Counted from the first letter of the stretch, positions 25,210-36,358 are shown. The stretch is 64,000 bases of DNA from Mucor racemosus (GCA_027405735.1 JAPEHQ010000019.1:377001-441000), one strand, 5' to 3'. Made by a program: numbers and translations. Notes: generated by a model not told the origin, from the letters alone.

Positions 25210-25666
25210 ATGGGATCTTTATTGTCTAAACAATTAACAGAAGAAGAAATGGCTCAAGTACAAGAACTCGTTGAAAAGATTATTAACGAAAACAAGGTTG
25301 CTGTTTTCTCCAAGTCATACTGTCGTAAGTATATAATAAAGGTTATCATGAAAGTGGAAAATTAACATTTCGTGTTTATTACGTATATAGCTTATTGTAA
25401 GCGTGCAAAGGAGGTTTTGAAGAAACTCAACGTTGATTTCTATGTCATTGAACTTGATAATGAAGGTAAATAATATGTGATGGCTATTTCATTTTATTTT
25501 TGCTAATGTTTATAAAGCTAATGGAGCCGCCATTCAAGACTACCTTCAACAAAAGACTGGTCAAAGAACTGTCCCCAACATCTTTATCAACCAAAAGCAT
25601 ATTGGTGGTTGTGATGATTTACTTTCTGCTGAACGTTCAGGCTCTCTTCAAAAGGCCTTGGCTTAA
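25210..25666 (+). CDS. Dithiol glutaredoxin (CPYC)
   Basis: Three exons, 25210-25324, 25391-25465 and 25518-25666, give 112 residues. The active site CPYC is assembled across intron 1 (SYC | [13 protein letters not shown]), which strongly supports the splice. Other glutaredoxin landmarks are KVAVFSKS before the active site, [20 protein letters not shown] with the cis-Pro TVP motif, and [18 protein letters not shown] at the end. Class I glutaredoxins reduce disulfides and protein-glutathione mixed disulfides with glutathione. The preferred ATG gives [13 protein letters not shown]. Gly2 with Ser6 fits the N-myristoylation consensus, so membrane anchoring is possible. No mitochondrial presequence is visible from this start. 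Confidence 0.9.
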
Positions 25667-25868
25667 TACTTGAATAATATTTATTTATAATAAACATTAG
25701 TAATTGGTTTTCTGTGAGCAGCAGACGTAATAATTGATAAAGTGTGTAAATTATGCTATTTTAATAAGCCTAGGGCTTTTATTTATTTCACCTGCATAAT
25801 CTTTGAATTTTTTCCTTTTTTCTTTTTTCTCTCAAAAAAACAATAATAAAACTCTTTTCTAAAAGATA

Positions 25869-28800
25869 ATGACAGAACAAGTACCCCTTCTTGTGTCATC
25901 TCCAACTAATATACTTACTATACAAGACGTTGTATTAGATTCACCTGTTTGGAGAGCAAATGTTTTACATTTAGAAGAGCAAATAGACCGATTTGAAAAA
26001 TGGATAGATGGATTTATTCGTGCTCTAAAAAATTACATAGAAGCTATTAACAGTAAATAATTTTATTTTACACCATTACACATGTTGACATATATACTCA
26101 AGCTTAAATTAAAATTATAGAACATAATACACAAGCAAGTACACTTTGTAAACATACTTTTTTTAATGGCCTTGATGGTACTTTAATAGGTTAATATTTT
26201 CTCTAAGAGTATGAATATATTATATATCTAATGCATGACTCTTTCTATGATAGATAACAAAATGGCAGGTAATGTGGTTACAAAATTCGCTACCACGTTA
26301 CAATCAACAATTGCATATAGAATGAAAATGGTATGTGTATATGTAAACAAAAAAATATAACAAAAAAAAAATCTTCTCACCCGAAAAAAAAAAAAAAAAA
26401 AGGCATCTGATCTGGAAGATTTACTGTTGAATCCATTACAAAAGATGATAAAAAATGACCTCAAATCATATAAAGATAGCCGAAAGCAATTTGAAAAGAC
26501 ACTTGACAAATATGAAACACAATTAAATAGATACAATGTACTAAGTAAGCAAAAAGAAGCAAGTGCTTTACGAGAAGATGCCTTTCAAATGTATGAATTA
26601 CGAAAGCTATATATCAGAAACAGTAGCGATCATTTTGCTAAACTAGTCTCATTCAAAGCCAATTTGGAAATACTGTTGATTGAATGCTTTTCAGGAGCTC
26701 TAAGTTCACAAATCGAAGAAATTGATGAATCAGCATATACTTGTTCATCTGCTCGATCGAAATTAGCTGGATGGAAACAGTGGTTAGATGAGAGTAAAAT
26801 GACCACCAAATATCAATTGAATAGAGTCAAAAAGCGGTGTACAGAGTTGCAGGAATTATACATTAATCAAATCAAACCACATCGATCATTGAAACGTTAT
26901 TCGACAGTTGGCAATGATCAAATGTTGGCTGTGTCACACAATTCCTTGGAAAGCGAAGAAGAAGTATCCCCTTCAACAACAGCTACAACACAAGAATTAA
27001 ACCCAAGTTCAATTGGCGTAAAAAAAGCATCCAAAGATAAACAAGGCTATCTCAATAGTCGTATTATGGCTGGAAAAAGTCGACCTCCTTGGGTGAGAAG
27101 ATGGTTTTTTCTACAGGAGGGATGGTTTGGTACCTGTACTGTTTCGACTATTAATAAGGAAAAAGGATGTATAGTTTTAGGAGATCGCATACGCATCTCG
27201 GAATGTATATTTAGAGTTTGTACAGATATGGATAGACGTTATTGCTTTGAAGTAACACATCCCAAATGCAATTTCTTTTTGCAAGCAGAAACTGAAGAGG
27301 AAATGCAACAATGGCTATGTTCAATTGAGTACAATATGCAAAAGCATGAAGTAAAGTCATTACCTACATCACCTCAACTTTTACTTAGCCCAAAAGCACT
27401 AGTAACAGATCGTTTTCATACGGTAGTAGCTGAAGACTCCCCTCGTTTGGTTGAAATATCAACGTCTCCTTTACTTAGTCCTGATGGATCTCAACAAAAG
27501 AGCCTGACACCTATGTTATCGACAACAGCATCTTCACTAACATCATTGATGATTCGCGAAGGCGATACTCTAAATAGTCAGAAGGCTAATGCGACTGATA
27601 TTAAACAAGCCCAAAATCAAGATATAACGTCAAGTGGTAGTACTAGTAGTAGTACTGTATCTCACCAATTTTCGTCCTGGAATATGCCATGGCTTACAAC
27701 AGGAATTAATGCATTTTCGAATTCAGAGGAGGATCTTCAGCAGGCTTTGGCAGATAGTAACGATCCAACGCAACTCATCATATGGCCTAATAAGCTTGAA
27801 ACAGATGTATCGATACCTCAAATCTCGCATTACCCGGGTCATTTAGAAACTGCCCAAAGAGAGCTTCGTAAATTATTTTCAAACGTACCAAAGGATGAGA
27901 TTGTTGTAGAAAGTAAGTATTAATGCATATATATATATACACATTATAATGCTTATCTCTCGATGTTAAAAAAATATATCATTCAGCATTTACAGCATCT
28001 TTGTATCGTCCACCAACAACGACGAATGACCAAGATGATGTTGATAACAAAGCGATTACCTATGGTTATAGTGGTACTGCCTATATCACCCAGAGAAATC
28101 TATGGTTTTACAGTTGTACTTTAATGACCTGTGTTAATATGGTAAGGCATAGTTTTTGGTAGTTTCAAATAAGAATAAACTATATTAATTTCAACAACTC
28201 TTAGATTGTGATACCCTTGCAAAAGATTAGCTCTATAAGTATTGAAAATACAGCTCATTCTAATGGAATGCTCATGCTAATAGAAACAAATGCGCCTCAA
28301 CAGACGCAAACAATTCGCTTTGGTTTATGGTTAGAAAATGCTGATGTTATTTCGGAAAAATTGAAGCATGCAGTAAGCAATGCAACATCTCATGATGAAA
28401 ACAATCAGCAATTATACGATGCTATAAAAAATATAACAAGTAGCAAGCTGCACAAGAACAAGACACCAGCAAGTCATGTTACAACGTCTAGTGCGTTATA
28501 TGCATCGGTAACACCTCTAACTGTACAAGCACAACCTGTCATGATGCAATCCAATACTTCATCATCTACAAATAATACTATAGATGATGCTATAGATGAT
28601 GGTGACTGTAGTAGTCATGATAGTAGCACCATACAACAACAAAAATTGTCAGATGAGGAAACAACACAGACAACACCGCCATCTGCTCATCGTGGCTCTC
28701 CTGCTCAAGGCGCATTAGCAGCTGTGGCAGCCCGAAATCAAAAGAATTTATCGGTACTCAAGTCAGGTGCGACCTCGAGAGCATCTACTCCTCGAGTGCA

Positions 28801-29950
28801 ATCCAATGATGACTGGCCTTCACATATACAAAAGCCTGATGGAAAAGTGAATTGTGATTGTACAGAACATTTAGACAAGATAGAATCTGACCTTGTTCTT
28901 CCTGTAAATGCCAAACAAGTATTTGATTTGATGTTTAAGCAAAGCGACATTTGGAGCAAACTCAATGAATCCAAGAATTATGGACCGCCTACAGTATCTG
29001 AATGGCAGGACAATAAGCGCACATTGCAATATACAATGCCCGTTTCTAATCCAATGGTAAAGGCAAAAGAAACAGATGTTATTGAGACTCAAGAAATCAT
29101 ACATCAAAAGGAATATATTTGTTATATTGTTGTAGTTACCACTAAAACTCCCAACTTGCCATATGCAGATGCTTTTCTACCTACAATTAAATATTGTATA
29201 ACGTACAAAACTGCTTCTAGTTGTCGCTTGATGTGCTCTATTGGGGTTCGATGGTTACGAAGTATATTTGTTAAAAGTGTAGTGAATCGAGCAGCAATCA
29301 AGGGTATGCAAGAAACTATATCAGGCATACTGCCAATTATCAAGCAAGAATTTAGTAAAGAAACAATTCATAACAAAGATAAACAACTACAATCACAGCC
29401 ACCGCTGCCATCACCACCACCATCACCATCGTCAAATCGTTTAAAATCATTAGCATCTACCAGCATACGCCACCAAAAGAGGTATACATTGTTTATCAAT
29501 ATAACATCGTTTATATTGGCTTGTGTTTGTATTATATTTACAATATACCAACTTTGGATTCAAAGACGATATCAACATTTACTTGAAACTAGTAACCATA
29601 TCGCAATTATATGGAGAGGTGTTTACTTGAAAGATATGCAAAAAGTGACCGAAAAAGAAGTTGCCTTGAGCCAGGTTAATGAAACAATTTATGGTAACTT
29701 TCAATCAACTAGACAAGGCATCACAGAATATAATTATCAATGGACCAGTAAACAACATCGTCTAATGGCAGCAGAATTAGGATATTCTAGAGAGAGATTA
29801 GGTGCTTTAAGATATGAATTATTATCAACATTTCGTATCCTGAATAGAGTAGAATATCAATTATTGGAAACTGAATATTGGAATTGGATTTCTGATAAAC
29901 AGTTAGATTGCACAGATGATTGTGAAGCTCTTTTAAAAGAGATTTCGTGA
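25869..29950 (+). CDS. SIP3: Sip3/Lam-type BAR-PH-VASt sterol transporter
   Basis: Six exons, 25869-26052, 26121-26189, 26254-26330, 26403-27912, 27987-28141 and 28205-29950, join in phase to 1246 residues (yeast Sip3/Lam3 has 1229). A BAR-like helical region covers about residues 15-270. A PH domain covers about 320-427 (KQGYLNSRIMAGKSRPPWVR, then FFLQAETEEEMQQWL). A PH/GRAM-like domain covers about 614-725 (ITYGYSGTAYITQRNLWFYS). A VASt/StART-like sterol-binding domain covers about 887-1047 (SDLVLPVNAKQVFDLMFKQS, LQYTMPVSNPMVKAKET). A membrane anchor follows at about 1094-1117 (FINITSFILACVCIIFTIYQ). Proteins of this design move sterols between ER and plasma membrane at contact sites. The Ser/Thr/Gln-rich linkers are variable. 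Symbol by architecture; yeast paralogues Ysp1 and Sip3 cannot be told apart here. Confidence 0.9.
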
Positions 29951-29987
29951 CGCGGGCAAATGGTTAGATAATCCATAATTATGAAAA

Positions 29988-29990
<3 letters not shown>

Positions 29991-30020
<30 letters not shown>
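29991..30020 (+). promoter_or_regulatory. T30 tract in the 100-bp SIP3-SPC19 intergenic space
   Basis: Thirty consecutive T lie 40 bp after the SIP3 stop and 30 bp before the next ATG. Long poly(dA:dT) tracts exclude nucleosomes and often act as constitutive promoter elements in fungi. Here it is nearly the only candidate promoter of the downstream gene, although it could also serve SIP3 3'-end formation. Confidence 0.5.
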
Positions 30021-30021
<1 letters not shown>

Positions 30022-30050
30022 GCTCCACATTATATTAAAAATAAAAGAAA

Positions 30051-31404
30051 ATGGTATTCCCACCAGCAAAGAGACCACGAGTTGATGATGCTTTTTTCAA
30101 AAAGCCTTTAAAACCAATAGATTATCTTGAAGGCTCTGTAAAGTGCATGGATTCTATTAATCAATCAGTGAGTTTTGTAATTTTTCAAATACTAAATCAG
30201 AACTAATCCAAGAGACATTAGCTGAACTCAACATTGGAATTGATGGAAAAAGAAACTAAAGAATTTGAACGCCAAAGCCTTTTATTAGGACACAATCGAG
30301 TTGGTTTTTTATACATGTTTAATTTGTATTTTATTCTGTTATTTATTTATGATTTTTTTGTAGCATTACGACTTTGCAACTGAAAACGATATTAGAACTG
30401 CACGCTTTGAAATTGCTAGAGAATTGAAACCTGAAATTAGGAGCTCTTTAATAGAAGCTATTTCAGTATTGAACTCATTTGATTTGGCAGAACATGAAAT
30501 AACAGTTAAACTACAAGTGCAAGAACGACTTAAATCAGAGCTTCAGAGGCAAAAAATACGGGGACCACTTTCAGATCGATTGGAACAATTACGAAATAAA
30601 AAGAATAGATTAATCCAATTGAACAGATTAGAAGATCAAAATATAGCAGAAGAAACAGAACGATTGACAGCACTAAAGAAACAAAATTTGTTGACAGAAA
30701 AGAAAATGGAATCAACAAGTGTTTTATCAAACGAGAGCGCTTCAAGTAAAGAAAAGCGTAGGATAGAATTAATCCAGGAACTCGAGAATTTGAAAAAGTC
30801 AAAGGAAATCAGGGAGCAGTTGTATGAAGACATGAGACAACAAACTATTGAAGACACAAAGCCAATTGAGGATACAGAGCAAAAAGAAACGAAATTGCCC
30901 TCAACGATTGAATCAATATCGCTATATACAAATCATTTAGAGTTGGTAAAAAATGTACTTGACAAAATAAATCAACCAAATTTTAGAGCCTCGATACCTG
31001 AAGTAGATAATCTTGAAAGTCAATGTAAGCTATATCTCCAGACATTGAAACTTGAAATTGCAATACAATCAAAAAAACAGACAGATCATTCACATTGGAT
31101 TCAGCAAATAAAATCTCTGTGTAATGCCGCAATGCCAGATAATATGTTTGGAAAAACAGCAGGCAGGATTTTGGAATTATTGTTATCTAGTGCAGATAAA
31201 AAAATACCTATACACATTTTACACGAGGTAAAAGAAAAAAAGGAAGCCTGTGGATTTATTTATTTCAAATTATAACGTCATTTCTTCCTTTAGGAATTTC
31301 CATCTATTAGAGAAATTAGACACAATCTAACAAAGGTTACACTTATTCTTTTGCATGCGAATATTATTGAATTGAATGAAACTGATGTACTTTTATTAAA
31401 TTAA
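30051..31404 (+). CDS. SPC19: DASH/Dam1 complex subunit Spc19-like, with long C-terminal extension
   Basis: Four exons, 30051-30167, 30222-30299, 30364-31227 and 31294-31404, give 389 residues. Residues about 25-105 read like Spc19: LEGSVKCMDSINQSLNS, then ETKEFERQSLLLGHNRHYDF, and ENDIRTARFEIARELKPEI with a helical continuation. The HYDF/HFEL position and the flanking spacing are typical of that family. Spc19 is part of the DASH ring that couples kinetochores to microtubules. Yeast Spc19 has about 165 residues; here a charged coiled coil (about 105-200) and a helical C-terminal block (about 300-389) more than double it. The intron 2 donor is the unusual GTTGGT. The stop codon TAA overlaps the stop codon of the convergent gene. 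Name by motif memory, not alignment. Confidence 0.6.
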
Positions 31405-32150
31405 ATATCTTGTTCTGTTTCATAAGCAACAATCTCTTGAAACTGTTCTAATAGATTTGAATGGTTCTTCAATTTTTGATTTATCTTTAATAACCATGTT
31501 TGATCAGATAGATTTGAATCAGTTAGTGTATTTATAAATGATTTGTATTCTTGCTCATTCTGCATAGTTTGTTCGCAGTTTATATAGAATTGAGGGTAAG
31601 TTTCTTGAGATAATCTATCTAACTTTGATCTGATAAGAATTAAATCAACGCAAGAGAACTCTTGATCTTCATCTTGTTCTTTTTCATCTTCATATTGTGG
31701 TATAAAACCAACTAAATCTTTAAATTGCTCCAGTATTGAGGGCGAATTTCGTAGTGCTTTTGAAATACGCTTCAGCCATTCTAAATCAGACATGACACTC
31801 CTTTCACAATATAGAGTATTTTCAAATCTTGACCATTTTGTATCCAGATGATTTGCCATTGTAGAAAAAAATGGTTTATTATAACGTACAAGGTCTCTCA
31901 TTTCCGTGCTACGATCAACGAGAGCAACTAGCATAGTATCTGGTACTGATTGAGCGTTTATGTCAATAGTAGGAGAGGTAATACATGGCGATAATAACTC
32001 TTGTTCCCTATCTTCTTCTTGATGTTCTGCTGGTAAATCAAATGAAACAGAACTTTTACGTAATTTGTGTGTAGTTTGAATGACGGATGGCGGAATTTGT
32101 TTAGTCATTGAAAGTGATGGATAAATGACAGTCTGTGCAATTGTATTCAT
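31401..32150 (-). CDS. Unknown protein with two similar helical repeats
   Basis: A single exon of 249 residues if translation starts at the ATG of MNTIAQTVIYPSLSM. An in-frame ATG upstream at 32222 would add 24 residues, but that segment is a CT-rich tract of the kind that precedes fungal start codons, so I prefer the inner start. Residues about 85-150 and 185-245 each end in a similar helical motif: EWLKRISKALRNSPSILEQF and TWLLKINQKLKNHSNLLEQF, both followed by a hydrophobic pair. This looks like an internal duplication. The pattern recalls PAH/Sin3-like helical bundles, but I do not recognise the family. It is convergent with the Spc19-like gene, and the two stop codons share bases. Confidence 0.6.
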   Translation of the reverse strand: MNTIAQTVIYPSLSMTKQIPPSVIQTTHKLRKSSVSFDLPAEHQEEDREQELLSPCITSPTIDINAQSVPDTMLVALVDRSTEMRDLVRYNKPFFSTMANHLDTKWSRFENTLYCERSVMSDLEWLKRISKALRNSPSILEQFKDLVGFIPQYEDEKEQDEDQEFSCVDLILIRSKLDRLSQETYPQFYINCEQTMQNEQEYKSFINTLTDSNLSDQTWLLKINQKLKNHSNLLEQFQEIVAYETEQDI

Positions 32151-32222
32151 GTAAAAACAAGAACAAGAAAGAGAAAGAGAAAGGGAAAAGAAGAAAAGAA
32201 AAAGTGATATAAATATTCGCAA

Positions 32223-32957
32223 TGGGCTTTATTCTAGATTTATATACGTATTTATGATGAATTAAGGTTTGTTACTTTTCCGTTACCATGGTTACAGAAT
32301 TGTCGTTTTCCAAGGAAAATAACATTATCTCATGATTCTGTATATATGATAATCGTATTCCCCCCACTCTCATATCACCAATATCTCTTTATGGTAATCA
32401 ACTCTAACTTGTATTGGATTTTTATGGCAAAAGGTCCCATTAAATGTTGTTATACGTACATCATGTGATATGAAAACAATCCATTCTATTATACCTTTTT
32501 TTGCATTAATGAAACAGCATACCACATACCATATCTCCGCTTGAATGACACACAAAAAATCCCATGCAAAAAAAGAAGAAAAAGATACATAAAGGTTACC
32601 ATAATTAAGTTGTCAATGTTTGAGTGCAATTTGTTGGCTTTTCTTTTCTTTTTCTTTTTCTTTTTTCTTTTCTTCTTTTTGCATGAAAAGGAGTTGATAT
32701 TCCATTTTGAATACACCCAATGAAAATTGAAGGAGATTGATAAACAAAAGTTTTAGAAACAACCTTACATACATGTTGATTTGATTTTTAAATCAAATCA
32801 CAGAATTCGAGATTGAAAAATACCTGCGATGATGTTTCTTTAAAAAAAAGAAACATGATTTGTCTCTTGGTGAGGAATAAAGGCATGAAAAGGGGGGTTT
32901 TATTTTAAGTGATGAAAATAGTATTAATAGTTGTGTATATTACTGAATTATATATTA
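32223..32957. other. Promoter-containing spacer with purine/pyrimidine tract
   Basis: No gene is seen. A strong homopyrimidine run of CTTTT-type repeats covers about 32638-32680. The region lies between the start of the minus-strand unknown gene and the stop of the GPI-anchored protein gene. Confidence 0.4.
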
Positions 32958-33562
32958 TTATAAATAAAGAATTAGTGCAACGACCATCATGGTGATCATA
33001 GCAATAAATTGACCAAAGGGAGCAATACGACTACCGAATGAAGACTTGACTGATTGGCTAGCAGACGGTGCAGTCGTAGATCCCGCTGTTGCTGATACAA
33101 CCCAAGTTGCTGATGCTTGACTGGGAGCAAGAGATCCAGAGGGTAATGGTACAACTGAAGGTGTAGGAACTGCTGCACAAATACCAGTTGCAACTCGTGC
33201 TTGTTCATTTGCATCTATGCTATATTCGGGACAAAGATCAAAGCATTGGCGGATTAATTTCTACGTTAACATTTTAGCATAAAACCTAATTTTTGATTTA
33301 TTGAATTCTTACCTGAGCACTACATTGACAGGCATAGTCAACCGGTCCACAGCCATGAAGCAGGCTTTCTTCAATTGATTTACAGGCTTGAAAACTATAC
33401 AATTGATTTAACATCTTTGATTTTGGAATATAATTAACATAAAACTTACTTTGCTTCTGCGGCACAGCCAATAACTGCTGTAACAGACATGGCGCAAAAT
33501 TGGATCACAAGAAAGAGAACTACAGCCCAAGAAATCTGATGTTTAGCAAAGTAGCTGCTCAT
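32958..33562 (-). CDS. GPI-anchored, eight-cysteine cell-surface protein
   Basis: Three exons, 33562-33450, 33394-33313 and 33260-32958, give 165 residues. A hydrophobic N-terminal signal segment (WAVVLFLVIQFCAMSVTAVI) is followed by a compact domain with eight cysteines: GCAAEA, FQAC, HGCG, YACQCSA, RQCFDLCPEY and TGICAA. A Ser/Thr/Ala-rich stalk follows, then SSFGSR as a possible omega region and a hydrophobic tail (FGQFIAMITMMVVALILYL) typical of GPI signals. The cysteine pattern resembles small fungal GPI-anchored proteins of the 'CQC...C..CP...C' type, related to but not clearly the same as CFEM. The likely location is plasma membrane or cell wall. GPI attachment would depend on the transamidase that includes PIG-U (17873-19324). 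The specific role is unknown. Confidence 0.75.
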
Positions 33563-34318
33563 TGTTCTTGATTTTTGTAATTATTTCCAAGAAAAAGGAC
33601 AAAAGAAAAGTCAAAAATATTTGATGATTTGCTTTTTATTTAGCTATTTTGTATATCCCTCTTCTCCTCCTCCGTCTTTTTCCCCTCAGCATGATTATAA
33701 GAAAACTTTTTCATGCAGGATGTCGATGTACACATGAAGAAATTGGAAAAGAAGTGTAAACCCCTTTAAGCAACAATTTTCTTTTCCTTGATCTGCTGAC
33801 AACAACCTCTTATTGGTGATGAGATTTCAGGAGATGTCAGTATTCCATTATATAGGAACTGATAAAAGAATCAAATCACGTTAATTTTTCATAAAACTAG
33901 TTTTTGATTGGCATTAGCTAGTATTTGTATGAAGAGATAGATTTATGCTTTTATACAACACCAATACTGATATTAACTTGAACTGAGGATCCAAAATGTA
34001 ACGCATTTTATACCGTCTGATTTTTTAGTATTTTCTAATTTAATTCACAGTTCACAGTGTTACTTGGCATACTCGAATAATCGTAGGTGTAAAAGTAGTG
34101 ATCACTCATTTTTTACTCGTGACCTTACAACAACATGTATAATAAATAAGAACTTGCCAGTTTTAACAATGTTCATCGAGTCAAGTTTCAGCCGTAAATA
34201 ACAGTCTGTTAACAGTCGATGCACTAACATAACTAGACCAGAACTCGACTCGATGATTAACATCACCAAGCGTCTCTCATCACTTTCAATAAGTATTCTT
34301 ATCAAAAAAGCTTTGTTA

Positions 34319-34366
<48 letters not shown>

Positions 34367-34819
34367 ATATATGAGATAACTTTAGCTGGACGCTCCTCTG
34401 TTCTTTTTTATTTTGTTAGAAAATATTGTTTTATAACGAGCTAACCAGAGTACTAGTTCGCAACCCATATCGGCTGCGTTTCAAAAGGCTGTTTGCAACT
34501 CCAAAGATCCAAACATTAAATAGTACGTTAGATATGTTATTAGGAAATTAGCTTTCTTGGAATTTGAAATCCAAGATTTCAACTGTAAAATTTAAAAGGA
34601 TTTAATTAGTGAAAATAGTTTTTTTGCGAAAAAAAAAACTTACTATGGTCATGAACAATGTAGCCCAATTTGTAATTATAGAAATCAGATCCCTCCCCAT
34701 TCAAAAATCGTCATTTTCTTGTTAATAAAATATAGAACAGATGCTAACACTGCGAATGAAAAACAAAGCTTTGTAACGTCTCACGTTAATCAGAACGAAC
34801 CAAAAAAAGAAACGCTTTT
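33563..34819. other. Spacer with a 44-base T tract
   Basis: No gene is established. T44 lies at 34321-34364. A short coding-like frame near 34456-34527 (SQPISAAFQKAVCNSKDPNI) ends in a stop and could be an exon or a gene relic; I cannot extend it. Oligo-A at about 34800-34809, read as oligo-T on the minus strand, is the Pol III terminator of the neighbouring tRNA gene. Confidence 0.4.
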
Positions 34820-34889
34820 GCGTCCTCGGGGAATCGAACCCCGGCCTTCACCTTGGAAGGGTGAAATTCTACCATTAAACTAAGAACGC
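34820..34889 (-). tRNA. tRNA-Gly (anticodon TCC)
   Basis: Read on the minus strand, all four arms fold. The acceptor GCGTTCT pairs with AGGACGC (one T-G wobble). The D arm contains TAATGGTAGAA, an A-box-like sequence. The anticodon stem TCACC/GGTGA closes the seven-base loop CTTCCAA, whose middle is TCC, decoding GGA (Gly). The T arm CGGGG-TTCGATT-CCCCG contains the B box GGTTCGATTCC. The gene is 70 bp without CCA and shows no intron. A run of seven T follows about 10 bp downstream on the minus strand as Pol III terminator. Confidence 0.93.
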
Positions 34890-35253
34890 TTGGATGAAAA
34901 TATAAAATTTGTAGTATATATATCAAAAATAGTTTAAGAATGTTACACAGCGATTAAAGTCCATATTTCTTCGTTCTCCGTGCAGGTAATGCATCCATAT
35001 TTTTTTTTAGTGTAGAGAAAATTATGTAAGTAATGAAACAAATTTGAAAACATTGTAATATAATAATGGTAAAATTTTCAAAATAAGCAGATAAAAAAAG
35101 ATTTAGGAATATAGAGAAGAAAGCCCCTAGAAAGTATAAAATCTGGAATAAAACGTTGGAGTATGCATGTAATATGCGTGTTTTACCATTGTAATATGAG
35201 CGTATTGCTACACTGTATTCCGCTGTAAGGTAATATGTTCGTATTACCATTTG
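34890..35253. other. Spacer upstream of the tRNA gene
   Basis: It contains a 98-codon hydrophobic frame on the minus strand (34954-35250) without a recognisable domain. I do not call it a gene. Confidence 0.35.
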
Positions 35254-35694
35254 CAGTAAATAACGATGTTGTTTACTAAAAATATAAAATTATAAAAATA
35301 AAAGCGGTAGAAATACAATCATAATCAGCTAAATTTTTTATTACAAATGATTTTTGAAGATTTAAAATAATTGAAAAAGTATGAGGGTATTTATAGTGAT
35401 TTGGAGAACTTGGATACCATCAGACTTGAATATATTTATATTTAGTACTCTTCTAGTTTTGAGTACATCGCTATTGATTTAATATTTTAAGAGGTAAATC
35501 ATGTAGAGCATTGACCATAAGGGGTTGATGTCAAGTGTGACAATATCGACCTTTTGGGAAATGGTTGTTTATTATTGTTATATCTATTTTATGTAACCTT
35601 GAATTAAGGAGTAATTTTTATATGCTTGAATTTTATTTATATTGAAGTTGTTGCACTATCAGTATAGATGAGTAGTTGACTAAATTGATACAGT
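35254..35694. repeat. Direct repeat R1, copy 1
   Basis: About 440 bp that recurs in the same orientation at 36968-37416 with roughly 10-15% differences judged by eye. Shared landmarks are GCAGTAAAT(A/T)ACGATGTT, GGATACCATCAGACTTGAAT, GAGCATTGACCATAAGGG and GACAATATCGACCTTTTGGG. No coding frame runs through it. The second copy lies inside the hAT-like insertion, so R1 is probably part of that element family. Confidence 0.8.
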
Positions 35695-35849
35695 AAAATC
35701 CCTTCATCTTAGGAAATTGATCCATACAGTACATTGTGAAAATACTAATGATATTTATTCAATCACATAATTGCATATAGAAAAAAGTGAATGTGGTTTC
35801 ATAGTATAAAAAATATTAAAATGCGAGAGAAGATAATTGAAATATTTAC

Positions 35850-36358
35850 TTAAAAGTGAGCAACGTGGTATTCTTGCTTGTTTTTGTTGCGGCCAAGAAC
35901 TTTTTCCAAAGATCTGCGCCGATCATCATTCTCATCAATGTCATCTTCAATCTTGTTTACAGCTTTGATAACTTCATATCTGTAATGTAAGAGTTGTCGA
36001 AAGAAATGAACCGCTTTTTGAGAATCTCTATTATTCAGGGGGCTCGTAATCGTTGATCAAGTCTATCTGCAATAAAGGAATTCTTCTTATTCACTTTCAA
36101 TCTGATGATATCACCCTTGAGGCCTTGAGCCTGCAGAACTGCTGCTGTATACAATGAACTTTGAACTTTGAGGTTGCTTGGTAGGATAAATGGGAAATGA
36201 TTGATAATATTTTTGATAATTACTTTTGATTCAAGAAAAATCTTGGTATGGTCATCCTTGATCTTTGTAGCAGTAGGGGCCCTACCAAGCTCGATATGCA
36301 AAATAACATACAATTTTGAAGTTTTTAAACTTCGTGTCACCACTATATAAGAGAACAA
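35850..36358 (-). pseudogene. Remnant of an unrecognised protein gene, frame broken in a C run
   Basis: On the minus strand the frame 36358 to about 36040 (LYVILHIELGRAPTATKIKD, then AAVLQAQGLKGDIIRLKVNK) ends at a TGA just after a run of five C. Read in another frame from that point, a long open stretch continues (FFRQLLHYRYEVIKAVNKIE, DENDDRRRSLEKVLG) to a stop at about 35850. One extra C would join the two, so a single base appears lost there. The composition is coding-like, Lys/Glu-rich and helical. I do not recognise the family. The 5' part is cut off by LINE sequence starting at about 36361. Confidence 0.4.

Noticed and set aside
34456..34527. Coding-like frame (SQPISAAFQKAVCNSKDPNI) as an exon of an ADF/twinfilin-type gene
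   Set aside because: The similarity is vague, there is no continuation in either direction and no ATG; left as a note.
34954..35250. 98-codon hydrophobic minus-strand ORF as a gene
   Set aside because: AT-rich chance frame, no domain, no splice or promoter context, located between a tRNA gene and a repeat.
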